A stretch of 60,004 nucleotides of DNA from Polyangiaceae bacterium. GTDB taxonomy: Bacteria > Myxococcota_A > Polyangia > Polyangiales > Polyangiaceae. Below the pieces are notes generated by a model. That model had not been told where the DNA came from. It did no database searches and saw only the letters and a program-made list of their open reading frames with translations. Of this stretch, positions 29,986-38,618 are shown piece after piece. Each line of letters starts with the position of its first letter. Positions within the stretch are counted from its first letter, which is position 1. The DNA lies in assembly GCA_013361525.1 (NCBI GenBank), contig JABFXY010000200.1:1-60004 (forward strand), written 5' to 3'. The translations under genes were made by a program, and so were the position numbers.

Positions 29986-31830
29986 TCAGGGAACATCCTC
30001 GTAGTCGAGCGACAGCTCGATGGCGCCCTCCGCGCGCGCACCCGATCCCGAGAGAGAAATCGGCCCGGCGAGCTCCACCGCGTCGAACCGCGCGTCGTCT
30101 CCGCGGATCCGAAGCGTCCCTTTCAGGCCGGCTTCGATGGTGAATTCGTCGCCGTCGCGGCCGGTCTTGAGATCGACGTCGAACACGCCGATCGGCGGGT
30201 CGTCGCCCTCGATGCTTCGAAGGATCACCTTGGCGTCGTCGAGCGCTCCGCCTCCGTCTGCAGCCATCAACCCCCGCAAGAGCTCACCGATCGTGTCGGC
30301 TCGGTCACCGGGTCGAAGCGGGCGGTCGGGGATCGCGGTGAGTTGGGCGTGCGGCTCTCCGAGCAGCCGTGCACCTTTCTCCACGATCGCCTGTTCCTCC
30401 TTCGAGACCGGGCGGTACGAATCATCGGTGACGACCAACCGGTCCTTTTTGAGCTCGGCGATGTAGGTCCTGCCCTGCACCGGCTCGCTTGCCGTCGTCA
30501 CCTCTCCGTCGCGCGTCAGCGTGCGTGTGGCCTCGCCGTAGACGATCTTCACCTTCAAGATCGTCTTGCCGTCGGCCGCGAGGATGGTCGTCGTTTGGTC
30601 CGAGCGCTCCACCGTCTTGCGCTCGGAGGCGATGGGGCTCGAATACGTCATCACCATCGACATGGTCTGTCGGATGCGCGTTTGCCTTCCGACCTCGGGA
30701 TCGCGTTTGACGAAGCGGATCGACCCCTCCGTCCCTTCCCCTTCAGCACCGGCGGCGACGCTGGCGACGGGCTCTTCGTCGGTGAAACGGCGTGCAAACG
30801 CCACCGCTCCGGCGATGGAGATCGCCGCGACGACGCAGCCTGTTGCGATGACGGCGCGACGGCGAAAGGAGGCGGGCCTCGCGGTCAACGCGCGCAGGAG
30901 CGTGCGCCCGTCGGCGATGCGTCGAGTCGGATCCGGCTCGAGGCAGCGGTCGATGACGCCGGCAAACGCGGTGGAAAGGTCCGGCCGCAACGACAGCAGC
31001 CTTCGTGGCGGCTCGCGCCTGCGTGCGCGAAGCTCGTCGATCGTGCGCGACGCGAGCGGGACTTCTCCCGTCGCGAGCTCGGACATGACGAGACCGAATG
31101 CGTACACGTCCGCGGCGGGACCGACGCTCGCGGACCCTTGAAGCTGTTCCGGTGCCATGTAGAGAGGCGTGCCCACGATCTGGCCGGTCGACGTAAGACG
31201 CTCCCGCGCGGCATCGGTGCCTACCGTTCGCGTGCTCTCGGGCCCGGTCTCCGCCATACGCGCCACGCCGAAGTCGGAGATGGCGATTCCACGACCGCCG
31301 TGGGCGAACAGAATGTTGGACGGCTTCAAATCGCGGTGAACCACACCCGCACCGTGCGCGGCCGCGAGGCCCTCCGCGATCGCGACGGCGATCTCGCGTA
31401 GGCGCGATTCCCCCACCGGTCGAGGCTCGTCGCTGAGCGCGGCGCCGAGGGTACGACCGTCGATACACTCCATCGTGAGCCCGACCCAGCCTGGAATGTC
31501 GACGAGGTCGTACGTGCGAACGACGCGTTCGTGCGTGATTCGTCGCGCGAGCGCGAGCTCACGCCGCAGACGAGCGAGCCTCGCGGCACCGACGTCATCC
31601 TCCGGGATGAGCTTCAGCGCGACACGCGCGACTGCGCGGAGGTCGCGGGCTTCGAGGACGACACCCTCGGCACCGCGCCCGAGCTCCGCGACGATCTCGT
31701 AGCGACCGCCCAAGATGTCGCCGGGCTCGATACGGGCGCTATTCGCGATCGAGGGCGCGGCCCCTCGTTGGTTCACCGCCCGAACGGTCGTCCCGTCCAG
31801 ACCTCGCGCTGCCCTGTCGGCCACACCCAT
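29986..31830 (-). CDS. membrane-anchored Ser/Thr protein kinase with beta-rich extracytoplasmic domain
   Basis: 614 residues from ATG 31830. Kinase domain at about 42-310: LGRGAEGVVLEARDLRAVAR, VALKLIPEDD, GVVHRDLKPSNILF (RD type), ISDFGVARMA, an unusually long activation loop (ETGPESTRTVGTDAARERLT), then GTPLYMAPEQLQGSASVGPA and ADVYAFGLVMSELA. A TM helix lies near 338-358 (AVIATGCVVAAISIAGAVAF). The outside domain of about 240 residues (SIRFVKRDPEVGRQTRIRQT, RTYIAELKKDRLVVTDDSYR, DVDLKTGRDGDEFTIEAGLK) is beta-rich, Lys/Glu-rich and unlike PASTA. It resembles stand-alone exported proteins of unknown function. Divergent from the FHA activator gene. Confidence 0.92.
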   Translation of the reverse strand: MGVADRAARGLDGTTVRAVNQRGAAPSIANSARIEPGDILGGRYEIVAELGRGAEGVVLEARDLRAVARVALKLIPEDDVGAARLARLRRELALARRITHERVVRTYDLVDIPGWVGLTMECIDGRTLGAALSDEPRPVGESRLREIAVAIAEGLAAAHGAGVVHRDLKPSNILFAHGGRGIAISDFGVARMAETGPESTRTVGTDAARERLTSTGQIVGTPLYMAPEQLQGSASVGPAADVYAFGLVMSELATGEVPLASRTIDELRARRREPPRRLLSLRPDLSTAFAGVIDRCLEPDPTRRIADGRTLLRALTARPASFRRRAVIATGCVVAAISIAGAVAFARRFTDEEPVASVAAGAEGEGTEGSIRFVKRDPEVGRQTRIRQTMSMVMTYSSPIASERKTVERSDQTTTILAADGKTILKVKIVYGEATRTLTRDGEVTTASEPVQGRTYIAELKKDRLVVTDDSYRPVSKEEQAIVEKGARLLGEPHAQLTAIPDRPLRPGDRADTIGELLRGLMAADGGGALDDAKVILRSIEGDDPPIGVFDVDLKTGRDGDEFTIEAGLKGTLRIRGDDARFDAVELAGPISLSGSGARAEGAIELSLDYEDVP

Positions 31831-31924
31831 CGTCGAGCTCGCCGACTATGCGTCGGGGTCGCGCGCGCCGCCACATCGGCTTCGTGCTCCGAGCCGGCCG
31901 GTTCGTGCGGACGATGACGCGTGG

Positions 31925-31930
31925 TAGGCT
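31925..31930 (+). promoter_or_regulatory. TAGGCT -10-like hexamer, 9 nt before start
   Basis: TAGGCT ends 9 nt before the ATG at 31940. No Shine-Dalgarno. Confidence 0.4.
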
Positions 31931-31939
31931 CGGCGCCCC

Positions 31940-33229
31940 ATGGACGCTCCGACCGAGCTCCACGCGGACGTGAAGGCCGAGCGCCACGTGCCGCGCTTGT
32001 TCCTCGACACGAAGACCGGCGCGGTCGAGCTCGAGCTCGAGCCTCCCGTCGTCGTCGGCAGCGCGCAGGGAGCAACGCTGCGTATCGATCTGCCGACCGT
32101 GTCGCGCGTCCACGCAGAGCTCTCGCTGCGCACGGACGGCCTTTGGGTGCGCGACCTCGAAAGCACCAACGGCACGTTCGTCCAGGGCGTGCGGATACGC
32201 GAAGCTCGCCTCGACGACGGCGCAGTCCTTCGCCTGGGCACGGCGACGATCCGCGTTCGTTATGCGCCGCCGGCGATCGACGCGTTGTGGCCCGACTCGC
32301 ACTATCGCGGCCTCATCGGTCGAAGCAACGTCATGCGGCGGATGTTTCGGCGTCTGGCGCGAGCCTCGGCGTCGGAGGCGACGGTGCTCGTCCAAGGCGA
32401 GACGGGGACCGGCAAAGAGCTCGTGGCGCGGGCGATCCACGACGAGAGCGCTCGCCGTGACGGACCGTTCGTGGTCGTCGACTGTGCCGCCTTGACGGAA
32501 TCGCTCGTCGAGTCCGAGCTGTTCGGCCACCTGCGCGGCTCCTTTACCGGCGCTTCGGACACGCGCGCCGGCGCGATCGAGCTCGCCCACGGCGGGACGG
32601 TGTTCCTCGACGAGATCGCGGAGCTTCCTCTATCGATGCAGCCGAAGCTCCTGCGCGTGCTCGAGTCGCGAACCGTGCGGCGCATCGGCGCGCGCGATCA
32701 CACGCCGATCGACGTCCGCTTCGTCGCCGCGACCCACCGCGACCTCGCGCAGATGGCCGCGGCGGGCACGTTCCGCGAAGACCTGTATTTTCGCCTCGCC
32801 GTATTGCCGATTCAGGTCCCGTCGCTGCGCGAGCGCCTCGAAGACCTCGAGCTCCTCGCGTCGCATTTCACGTGCGGCGCCGCGGTCGATCCGGTCCTCC
32901 TCGAGGAGGCACGCAGGCGCGCGTGGCCGGGGAACGTTCGCGAGCTACGCAACTTCCTCGAGCGGGCGAACGCGCTCGGAAACGACGATGTCGTCTCCCA
33001 CGCGAGCACGACTTCGCCGGATTCCCAGCCGTCGGACGCGGTCCCGTTCGTCGCGCTCGACGTCCCGTTCAAACAGCTCGCCGCACGATGGAACGACGAG
33101 CTCGAGCGACGATACCTCCGCGGCCTACTCGACCGGCACGGCGGCAACGTCAGCGCGGTCGCGCGCGCCGCCGAGCTCGACCGCAGCTATGTGCATCGGT
33201 TGATGCGCAAGCACGGCCTCACGTCCTGA
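31940..33229 (+). CDS. FHA-domain sigma-54-dependent transcriptional activator
   Basis: 429 residues. FHA domain at about 25-105: VVVGSAQGATLRIDLPTVSR, VHAELSLR and DLESTNGTFVQGVRI, with the phosphothreonine-binding Ser-Arg and Asn residues. The AAA+ domain has GETGTGKELVARAIHDES (Walker A near 153), LRGSFTGASDTRAGAIELAH (GSFTGA loop near 200, a variant of GAFTGA), GGTVFLDEIAELPLSMQPKL (Walker B) and WPGNVRELRNFLERANALG. The C-terminal Fis-type HTH is GGNVSAVARAAELDRSYVHR. FHA-type activators respond to Ser/Thr kinases in myxobacteria. A kinase gene lies divergently 109 bp away, so it is a natural candidate partner (inference). Confidence 0.93.
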   Translation: MDAPTELHADVKAERHVPRLFLDTKTGAVELELEPPVVVGSAQGATLRIDLPTVSRVHAELSLRTDGLWVRDLESTNGTFVQGVRIREARLDDGAVLRLGTATIRVRYAPPAIDALWPDSHYRGLIGRSNVMRRMFRRLARASASEATVLVQGETGTGKELVARAIHDESARRDGPFVVVDCAALTESLVESELFGHLRGSFTGASDTRAGAIELAHGGTVFLDEIAELPLSMQPKLLRVLESRTVRRIGARDHTPIDVRFVAATHRDLAQMAAAGTFREDLYFRLAVLPIQVPSLRERLEDLELLASHFTCGAAVDPVLLEEARRRAWPGNVRELRNFLERANALGNDDVVSHASTTSPDSQPSDAVPFVALDVPFKQLAARWNDELERRYLRGLLDRHGGNVSAVARAAELDRSYVHRLMRKHGLTS

Positions 33230-33376
33230 GAGAAGCGAGTCGACTTCGTCCGCGACTGTGGACGACACGTGTGGACAGTCGTCTTCACCCGGCGCTGCGA
33301 GTCTTCAGGTGCGGGACGAGATGTAGCGGTTTCCGCGCGAAAAACGCCAGGCCCGACGCGTGCTCTCGGGCGGCGC

Positions 33377-33895
33377 ATGGCTCATCGCAAGCTCGTTTCG
33401 CTCATCGTCGCGTGTTTCATCGTCCTGTTCGCAGCCACGGCGAGCGCAGAGGACAAAGCGGGTCCCCTCGAGGTCGGAGGCAAGCTCGGCTTCGGCGTCT
33501 CGTTCGGCGATCTCGCGGGTGTGTCGTTCGTCTTCAGCCCGGAGATCGGGTACGCGCTCGACGGCGAGAACGCGTATCTCATCTTCGATCCCGAGATTCA
33601 GGCGCCCGCGGGCGACGGTGCGTTCTTCACCATCCCGGCGACGTTCCAGTACGACATCGAGCTCCCCGTCGACGGCCTCTACATCTATCCGCGCGGCAGC
33701 TTGGGCGTCTCCGTTTTCTCCGGCGGGGGAAACCCGTTCTTCACCGTCACGCCGGCGTGCGGCATCAAGTACCAAGTGTTGAAGCAGCTCCACGTGGGCG
33801 GCGAGCCGATACGCTTCCCGATTCACGTGACCGATGGCGCCGTCTTCGCGCAGTACGAATTTCTCGTGAGCGTCGGCGCCGATCTAGATCCGTGA
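33377..33895 (+). CDS. exported beta-rich protein, hypothetical
   Basis: 172 residues from ATG 33377. A signal peptide (MAHRKLVSLIVACFIVLFAA, TASA cleavage) is followed by alternating beta strands: LEVGGKLGFGVSFGDLAGVS, FVFSPEIGYALDGENAYLIF, FQYDIELPVDGLYIYPRGSL, GVSVFSGGGNPFFTVTPACG, VFAQYEFLVSVGADLDP. The pattern and the aromatic, acidic C-terminus suggest a small outer-membrane beta barrel. The usual terminal Phe is replaced by LDP. Its last 12 bases overlap the end of the convergent transporter gene. Confidence 0.8.
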   Translation: MAHRKLVSLIVACFIVLFAATASAEDKAGPLEVGGKLGFGVSFGDLAGVSFVFSPEIGYALDGENAYLIFDPEIQAPAGDGAFFTIPATFQYDIELPVDGLYIYPRGSLGVSVFSGGGNPFFTVTPACGIKYQVLKQLHVGGEPIRFPIHVTDGAVFAQYEFLVSVGADLDP

Positions 33896-35188
33896 GCGCT
33901 TCCCGTCTTTGCTCGGGCTCTCTTCGACGACACGCCCCGCGACGATGAACGCGATCGCGAAAAGAAGGGCACAAAGAAGGATCGCGTTCTTCAACCCGAA
34001 CGCGCTCTGAAGCCAGCCGAGCAGCAATAGACCGGACGCGGCCGCGAGCTTTCCGGACAACCCCCAAAAGCCGAACATCTCTCCGGCGCGACCTTCCGGC
34101 GAAAGCACGGCCACCACCGTGCGTCCCGCCGATTGCGTCGCGCCGAGACACAGGCCCGCGAGCCCGCCCACGCCGAGATAGACGTGCTCGGCCGAGAGAC
34201 CGAGCGCACCGCTGAGCGCCGGCGTCTGGTGGATGCCGATGATCGCGAGGAGCCACACGACGAGCGTCGCGCGGTACGTGCGCAGATTTCCGAATCGATC
34301 CTGGATGAGGCCGAAGACGACCGCGCCTCCGGCAGCCGAAAGGTTCGTTAGAACGAACATCGCGATCTGCGTCGACGGCTTCCAGCGAATGACCTGGTCG
34401 CCGTAGATGAACGCGAAGCTGATGACGATCCCGAGGCCGGCCATCGCGAAGAACAGGCTCGTCATGAACACCGCGAGCTGCCTCAGGTTCGGAAGGTCGC
34501 GCATCGTCGTCCGCAATTGCGAAAACCCGATGCCGAGCAGCGACTGCCCGGGCGGCAACGTCTGCGGGGTGCCGCGCTCTTTCACGAAGAGGAACGTCGG
34601 AATCGCGGCGAGCCCGAAGAACAAGCCCGTCAGCGGGCCGACCCAGCGCACCCGATCGTAGTTATCGATGACTGCCTCACCGGTCACGATCTGCACGACG
34701 AGCGTGCTGAGAAGACCGCCGACGTAGCCGAGCCCCCAGGCGAGCCCCGAGATGCGTCCGAGCTTCTCCTTCGGGCCGAGGTCCGGCAAAAATGACGCGA
34801 TGAACGACTCCCCGGCGGCGAAGCCGAGGTTCGAGAGCACGACGAGCATCATCGCGATCGGGACGGCGCCGGGGTCGACGAACCCGAGCGCAGCCGTCGC
34901 GACGATCGTGAGGACGTAGCTACCGAAGAGAAAGCTCTTCTTCGCGGCGCGATAGTCCATGATCGCGCCGAGGAGCGGCGCGAGCAGCACGACGAGCGCG
35001 TAACTGATCGCCAGCGCGATGCTCCAAAGGAGGTTTCCTCGCCGGTACTCGGGGCCGTCGCCGACGATGATCTTCGGAAAGACCACGGCGTAGATGACGG
35101 TGATGATCACCGTCGTGTAGCTCGAGTTCGCGAAGTCGAACATCGCCCAGCCGAAGATCTCGCGACGATTCGCTCGGGGAGGTTCCAT
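33884..35188 (-). CDS. UMF1-family MFS transporter (Atg22-like)
   Basis: 434 residues with about 12 TM helices. The N-terminus is diagnostic of the UMF1/Atg22 family: NRREIFGWAMFDFANSSYTT and VIITVIYAVVFPKIIVGDG. Further segments: ISYALVVLLAPLLGAIMDYR, PDLGPKEKLGRISGLAWGLG, GQSLLGIGFSQLRTTMRDLP, QSAGRTVVAVLSPEGRAGEM and FGFWGLSGKLAAASGLLLLG. Members are predicted effluxers; the yeast relative exports amino acids from the vacuole. The bacterial substrate is unknown. Divergent from the sensor kinase gene. Confidence 0.92.
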   Translation of the reverse strand: MEPPRANRREIFGWAMFDFANSSYTTVIITVIYAVVFPKIIVGDGPEYRRGNLLWSIALAISYALVVLLAPLLGAIMDYRAAKKSFLFGSYVLTIVATAALGFVDPGAVPIAMMLVVLSNLGFAAGESFIASFLPDLGPKEKLGRISGLAWGLGYVGGLLSTLVVQIVTGEAVIDNYDRVRWVGPLTGLFFGLAAIPTFLFVKERGTPQTLPPGQSLLGIGFSQLRTTMRDLPNLRQLAVFMTSLFFAMAGLGIVISFAFIYGDQVIRWKPSTQIAMFVLTNLSAAGGAVVFGLIQDRFGNLRTYRATLVVWLLAIIGIHQTPALSGALGLSAEHVYLGVGGLAGLCLGATQSAGRTVVAVLSPEGRAGEMFGFWGLSGKLAAASGLLLLGWLQSAFGLKNAILLCALLFAIAFIVAGRVVEESPSKDGKRSRI

Positions 35189-35294
35189 GCGGTGGCGCGC
35201 TCGGCCTACAGTATCTATTGCCGCGCATCACCATCGACGGCTCGATCGGATGCACTTTGGCACCCGACGGGACGCTCGCCGAGCCGGCTTTGCG

Positions 35295-37121
35295 ATGACC
35301 GCACGCCGCGACGCCCTCCTGTTCCTCGCCGCGGCGCTCGTTCCGTCGGCCGCGATGGGGTTCCTCGGATGGCGCGCGCTCCAAAACGAAGAGGCGTCTC
35401 TCCGGCGCGAAGCGATTTTGGAGGTGAGCCGCGAGGCGGACAAGATCGCGTCGGCCACGCGCGCGCGGCTCGAAGAAGGCGCAGCCGCGCTCGAGGCTTG
35501 GCCCCGCGGCCTCGTCACCTCCGATGCGGCGGCGCAGCTCGAAGCGTACGAGCGCGCCCGAAAAGCGGCCCCACCGTTCGCAGAGCCGATCGTCGTGTCG
35601 GAGCGCGGCACGTTGCTTCTGCCGAGGGACGAGACGGCCTCCGACGCTGCGCACGCGAAGACCTGCGAGGACGCCGTCGCTGCGCTCGCGTCGGGCGACA
35701 GGCCTACCGCGAAGAAGACGATCCTCGCCTCGTGTGAGGACGCTCGCGACGCACGAGGCCGGTGGCTTTGGCCGGTGCTCGCCGTCGAGGACCTCACGCG
35801 CGGGTCGGACCCGGCCCTTCGAACACGCATTGCGGGCTGGCTCGAACGTCGCGCCAGCGACATGCGCCCGGAGGAGCGCGCCGTCACACAACAGGAGCTC
35901 ACCGCGATCACCCTCTCCGACGACCTTCGCAAACGCGTCGACGAAGCGCTGCGCGCCACCTCACCGACGAGCTCGGCGAGCGCACCGGTCATCGCGCGAG
36001 CCATCAAGGCCGACTCGTTCCTCGGCGCGATTCGCGCGGTCGACACGTCGAGCCCGCGCGTCGTCCGGTTCGCCGGATCGGGCATCGCGGGCGCGTTGGT
36101 CGCCGCGGACGACGGCGGCTTCGTCGGCTTCATCGCGACACCGGAGAGCCTCGCCCGCGGGCTCCGGGCTCGACCCCCATCATGGTTCACACCGAACGCA
36201 GAGCTCGCCGCCGTCGCGACGACCACACCGGCGGAGAGCGACGGCGTCTCTGCGCCGCCGGTGAGCGTCGCGTGGATCACCGACGGCCTCGGTGTGAAGG
36301 TCGAGCTCGCCGATCCGACGCGCATCTCGAAGCGCGCCGCCCGGTCCGAACGCATCCTCGCCGCGCTCATCGCGGCCGGCATTGCGCTTGCGCTCGGGCT
36401 CGCGGCGCTCCTCTACCGAAGGATGCGCGCGACACGACGCACCAGCGAGCTGCGAACGAGCTTCGTCGCCGGCGTCTCGCACGAGCTCCGAACGCCCCTC
36501 GCCTCCGTGCGCATGCTCTCCGAGCTGCTCGAGGAAAACCGTGTCGAAGAGGAGGAACGCGCCGAGGTCGCCGCCGCCCTCGCAAAAGAAGCGCGCCGCA
36601 TGGGTGACACCGTGGAGCGCTTCATGTCCTACGCGAAGAGCGAGCGCGGAAAGCTCATCGCCGCGAAGACGCCCGTCGACCTGGCAGAGGTGGCGCTGGC
36701 GCGGGTCGCCGCATTCGTCGAGCGACATCCCGGCGTGCGCGTGGAGACGACCGCGCCCGACGCGCTCGAAACGGACGCCGATCGACCGCAGATCGAGATC
36801 GTCGTCGACAACCTCCTCGAAAACGCCTTGAAATATGCGCCCGCCGGCCAGCCATACGAAGTCGTGCTCGCGCAGTCGGATCATGACGTGACGCTGTCGG
36901 TTCGCGATCGCGGCCCCGGGATCGCCGCGCGTCACCGGCGCCGGATCTTCGACGCGTTCGAGCGGGGCGACGATCGCCTCTCGAAAGCCACGAGCGGCAC
37001 GGGCCTCGGACTGTTCCTGGTCCGCGCCATCGCGCGCGCACACGGCGGTGACGCGACCGTCGAGAGCGACCCCGGCGAAGGAGCACGATTCGTCGTCACC
37101 CTGCCGTCCGAACGCACGTGA
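35295..37121 (+). CDS. membrane sensor histidine kinase
   Basis: 608 residues from ATG 35295 (MTARRDALLFLAAALVPSAA); the frame is open upstream but Arg-rich there. Two TM helices (about 8-26 and 358-376, LAALIAAGIALALGLAALLY) bracket a periplasmic domain of about 330 residues. HisKA: GVSHELRTPLASVRMLSELL (His near 397). HATPase: IVVDNLLENALKYAPAGQPY (N box), DRGPGIAARHRRRIFDAFER (G1), SGTGLGLFLVRAIARAHGGD (G2), DPGEGARFVVTLPS. All catalytic residues are present. No response-regulator gene is adjacent; the PhoB-type gene at 42577 is a candidate partner by proximity only. Confidence 0.93.
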   Translation: MTARRDALLFLAAALVPSAAMGFLGWRALQNEEASLRREAILEVSREADKIASATRARLEEGAAALEAWPRGLVTSDAAAQLEAYERARKAAPPFAEPIVVSERGTLLLPRDETASDAAHAKTCEDAVAALASGDRPTAKKTILASCEDARDARGRWLWPVLAVEDLTRGSDPALRTRIAGWLERRASDMRPEERAVTQQELTAITLSDDLRKRVDEALRATSPTSSASAPVIARAIKADSFLGAIRAVDTSSPRVVRFAGSGIAGALVAADDGGFVGFIATPESLARGLRARPPSWFTPNAELAAVATTTPAESDGVSAPPVSVAWITDGLGVKVELADPTRISKRAARSERILAALIAAGIALALGLAALLYRRMRATRRTSELRTSFVAGVSHELRTPLASVRMLSELLEENRVEEEERAEVAAALAKEARRMGDTVERFMSYAKSERGKLIAAKTPVDLAEVALARVAAFVERHPGVRVETTAPDALETDADRPQIEIVVDNLLENALKYAPAGQPYEVVLAQSDHDVTLSVRDRGPGIAARHRRRIFDAFERGDDRLSKATSGTGLGLFLVRAIARAHGGDATVESDPGEGARFVVTLPSERT

Positions 37122-37161
37122 ACGAGTCGGCTTCACGCCCCGAGCCGGCACGGAATCGTTC

Positions 37162-37167
37162 TACCAT
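37162..37167 (+). promoter_or_regulatory. TACCAT -10-like hexamer, 9 nt before start
   Basis: TACCAT ends 9 nt before the ATG at 37177, without a Shine-Dalgarno. Confidence 0.35.
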
Positions 37168-37176
37168 CTCGGGTCG

Positions 37177-38616
37177 ATGAAGCAGCGCCGAGGCGCGGAT
37201 TTGGAGCCGTCTTCAGAAGCCGTGAGGACGATGCTCGCTGCGGCGACCGAACGCATCGTCCGCCACCTCGAAGCGCTGCCGGCAGCGCCGGCGTCGGTCG
37301 ACGTTCCGTTGTCGACGATCGATCCGATCCTCACCGCCGGGTTACCGGAGACGGGCGAGCGGCTCGAAGATCTCCTCGACCTGATCTTCGACCGCTTCGT
37401 CCCGCAGGGCGTCGACACCGCGAGCCCAGGATGCCTCTCGTACATCAACAGCGGCGGCATCTTTCACGCAGCGCTCGCGGATCTCATCACCGCGACGACG
37501 AACCGCTACGTCGCTTACCGCGCGGCTGCGCCCGCGCTCGCCGATCTCGAGGCCCAGGTCATTCGCTGGTTTTGCGATTTGGCCGGGCTTCCGCCGTCGT
37601 CCGGTGGCGTGCTCTTGAGCGGCGGATCGATGGCGAGCCTCACCGCGATCGTCACCGCTCGACGCGAGCGCCTCGGCTCGAGGTTCGACACGGCGACGAT
37701 CTATGCGTCGGACCAAATGCATCACTCGATCTTGAAGTCCGCGATGATCGCGGGGCTCTCGCTCGACAACGTGCGCGCCATCCCGACGGACGAGACGTTC
37801 CGCATGCGCGCCGACGAGCTCGAAGCGGCCATCACACGTGACAAAGCGCAGGGCCTCACGCCCTTTTTCGTCGCCGGGACGGCCGGGACGACGAACACCG
37901 GTGCGATCGACGATCTCGAGGCGGTCGCGGCCATCGCCCGGCGACATCACCTCTGGTTCCACGTCGACGGCTCCTACGGCGGCCTTTTCCTTCTCACCGG
38001 TCGCGGGCGGGGCGCGCTGAAAGGAATCGAGCACGCCGACACCATTGCGCTCGACCCACACAAGACGCTCTTCATTCCGTACGGAAGCGGGTGCCTTCTC
38101 GCGCGCGACGTCAAAGCGATGTTGCGCGCGCATACGATTCACTCCGAATACATCGCGACCATTGCAGCCACGGGCGACTCGGCGCCGAACTTCGCCGATC
38201 TGTCGGTCGAACAGACGCGCGAAGGCCGAGGGCTCCGGATCTGGCTGCCATTGAAGCTCCTCGGCGCCGGCACCTTCCGCGAAGCGCTCGACGAGAAGCT
38301 CGATCTCGCACGATCCATCACGAACGCGCTGGAAGCCATCCCGACCATCGAGATCGTCGCCCGCCCTCAGCTGTCGATTGTCGCGTTTCGCGCGAGCCCC
38401 GCCGGCGCGACGGACGAACGAGCCGACGCCTTGAACGAAGCCATCCTCACGGCCGTGAACCGACGCGGGCGTGTACACCTATCGGGGACGACCCTCCGCG
38501 GGCGCTTCGCGATCCGCGTCTGCGTGCTCTCATTTCGCGCACACGAAGCTCGAATCGAGGCGTGTATCGAGGACATCCGAGCCGCCGTCGACGAGGTGCT
38601 CGGCGCCGGCGGATGA
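37177..38616 (+). CDS. group II PLP-dependent amino-acid decarboxylase
   Basis: 479 residues. Family motifs: QGVDTASPGCLSYINSGGIF (active-site entry), LPPSSGGVLLSGGSMASLTA (phosphate-binding part), YASDQMHHSILKSAMIAGLS, PFFVAGTAGTTNTGAIDDLE, WFHVDGSYGGLFLLTGRG (Asp bonding the pyridine N), and DTIALDPHKTLFIPYGSGCL with the Schiff-base Lys near 296. The family includes aromatic-L-amino-acid, glutamate, aspartate and 2,4-diaminobutyrate decarboxylases; the substrate cannot be read from sequence alone. It is convergent with a kynurenine-monooxygenase-like gene 2 nt away and near an O-methyltransferase, so an aromatic amine is a reasonable guess. Confidence 0.9.
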   Translation: MKQRRGADLEPSSEAVRTMLAAATERIVRHLEALPAAPASVDVPLSTIDPILTAGLPETGERLEDLLDLIFDRFVPQGVDTASPGCLSYINSGGIFHAALADLITATTNRYVAYRAAAPALADLEAQVIRWFCDLAGLPPSSGGVLLSGGSMASLTAIVTARRERLGSRFDTATIYASDQMHHSILKSAMIAGLSLDNVRAIPTDETFRMRADELEAAITRDKAQGLTPFFVAGTAGTTNTGAIDDLEAVAAIARRHHLWFHVDGSYGGLFLLTGRGRGALKGIEHADTIALDPHKTLFIPYGSGCLLARDVKAMLRAHTIHSEYIATIAATGDSAPNFADLSVEQTREGRGLRIWLPLKLLGAGTFREALDEKLDLARSITNALEAIPTIEIVARPQLSIVAFRASPAGATDERADALNEAILTAVNRRGRVHLSGTTLRGRFAIRVCVLSFRAHEARIEACIEDIRAAVDEVLGAGG

Positions 38617-38618
38617 CG

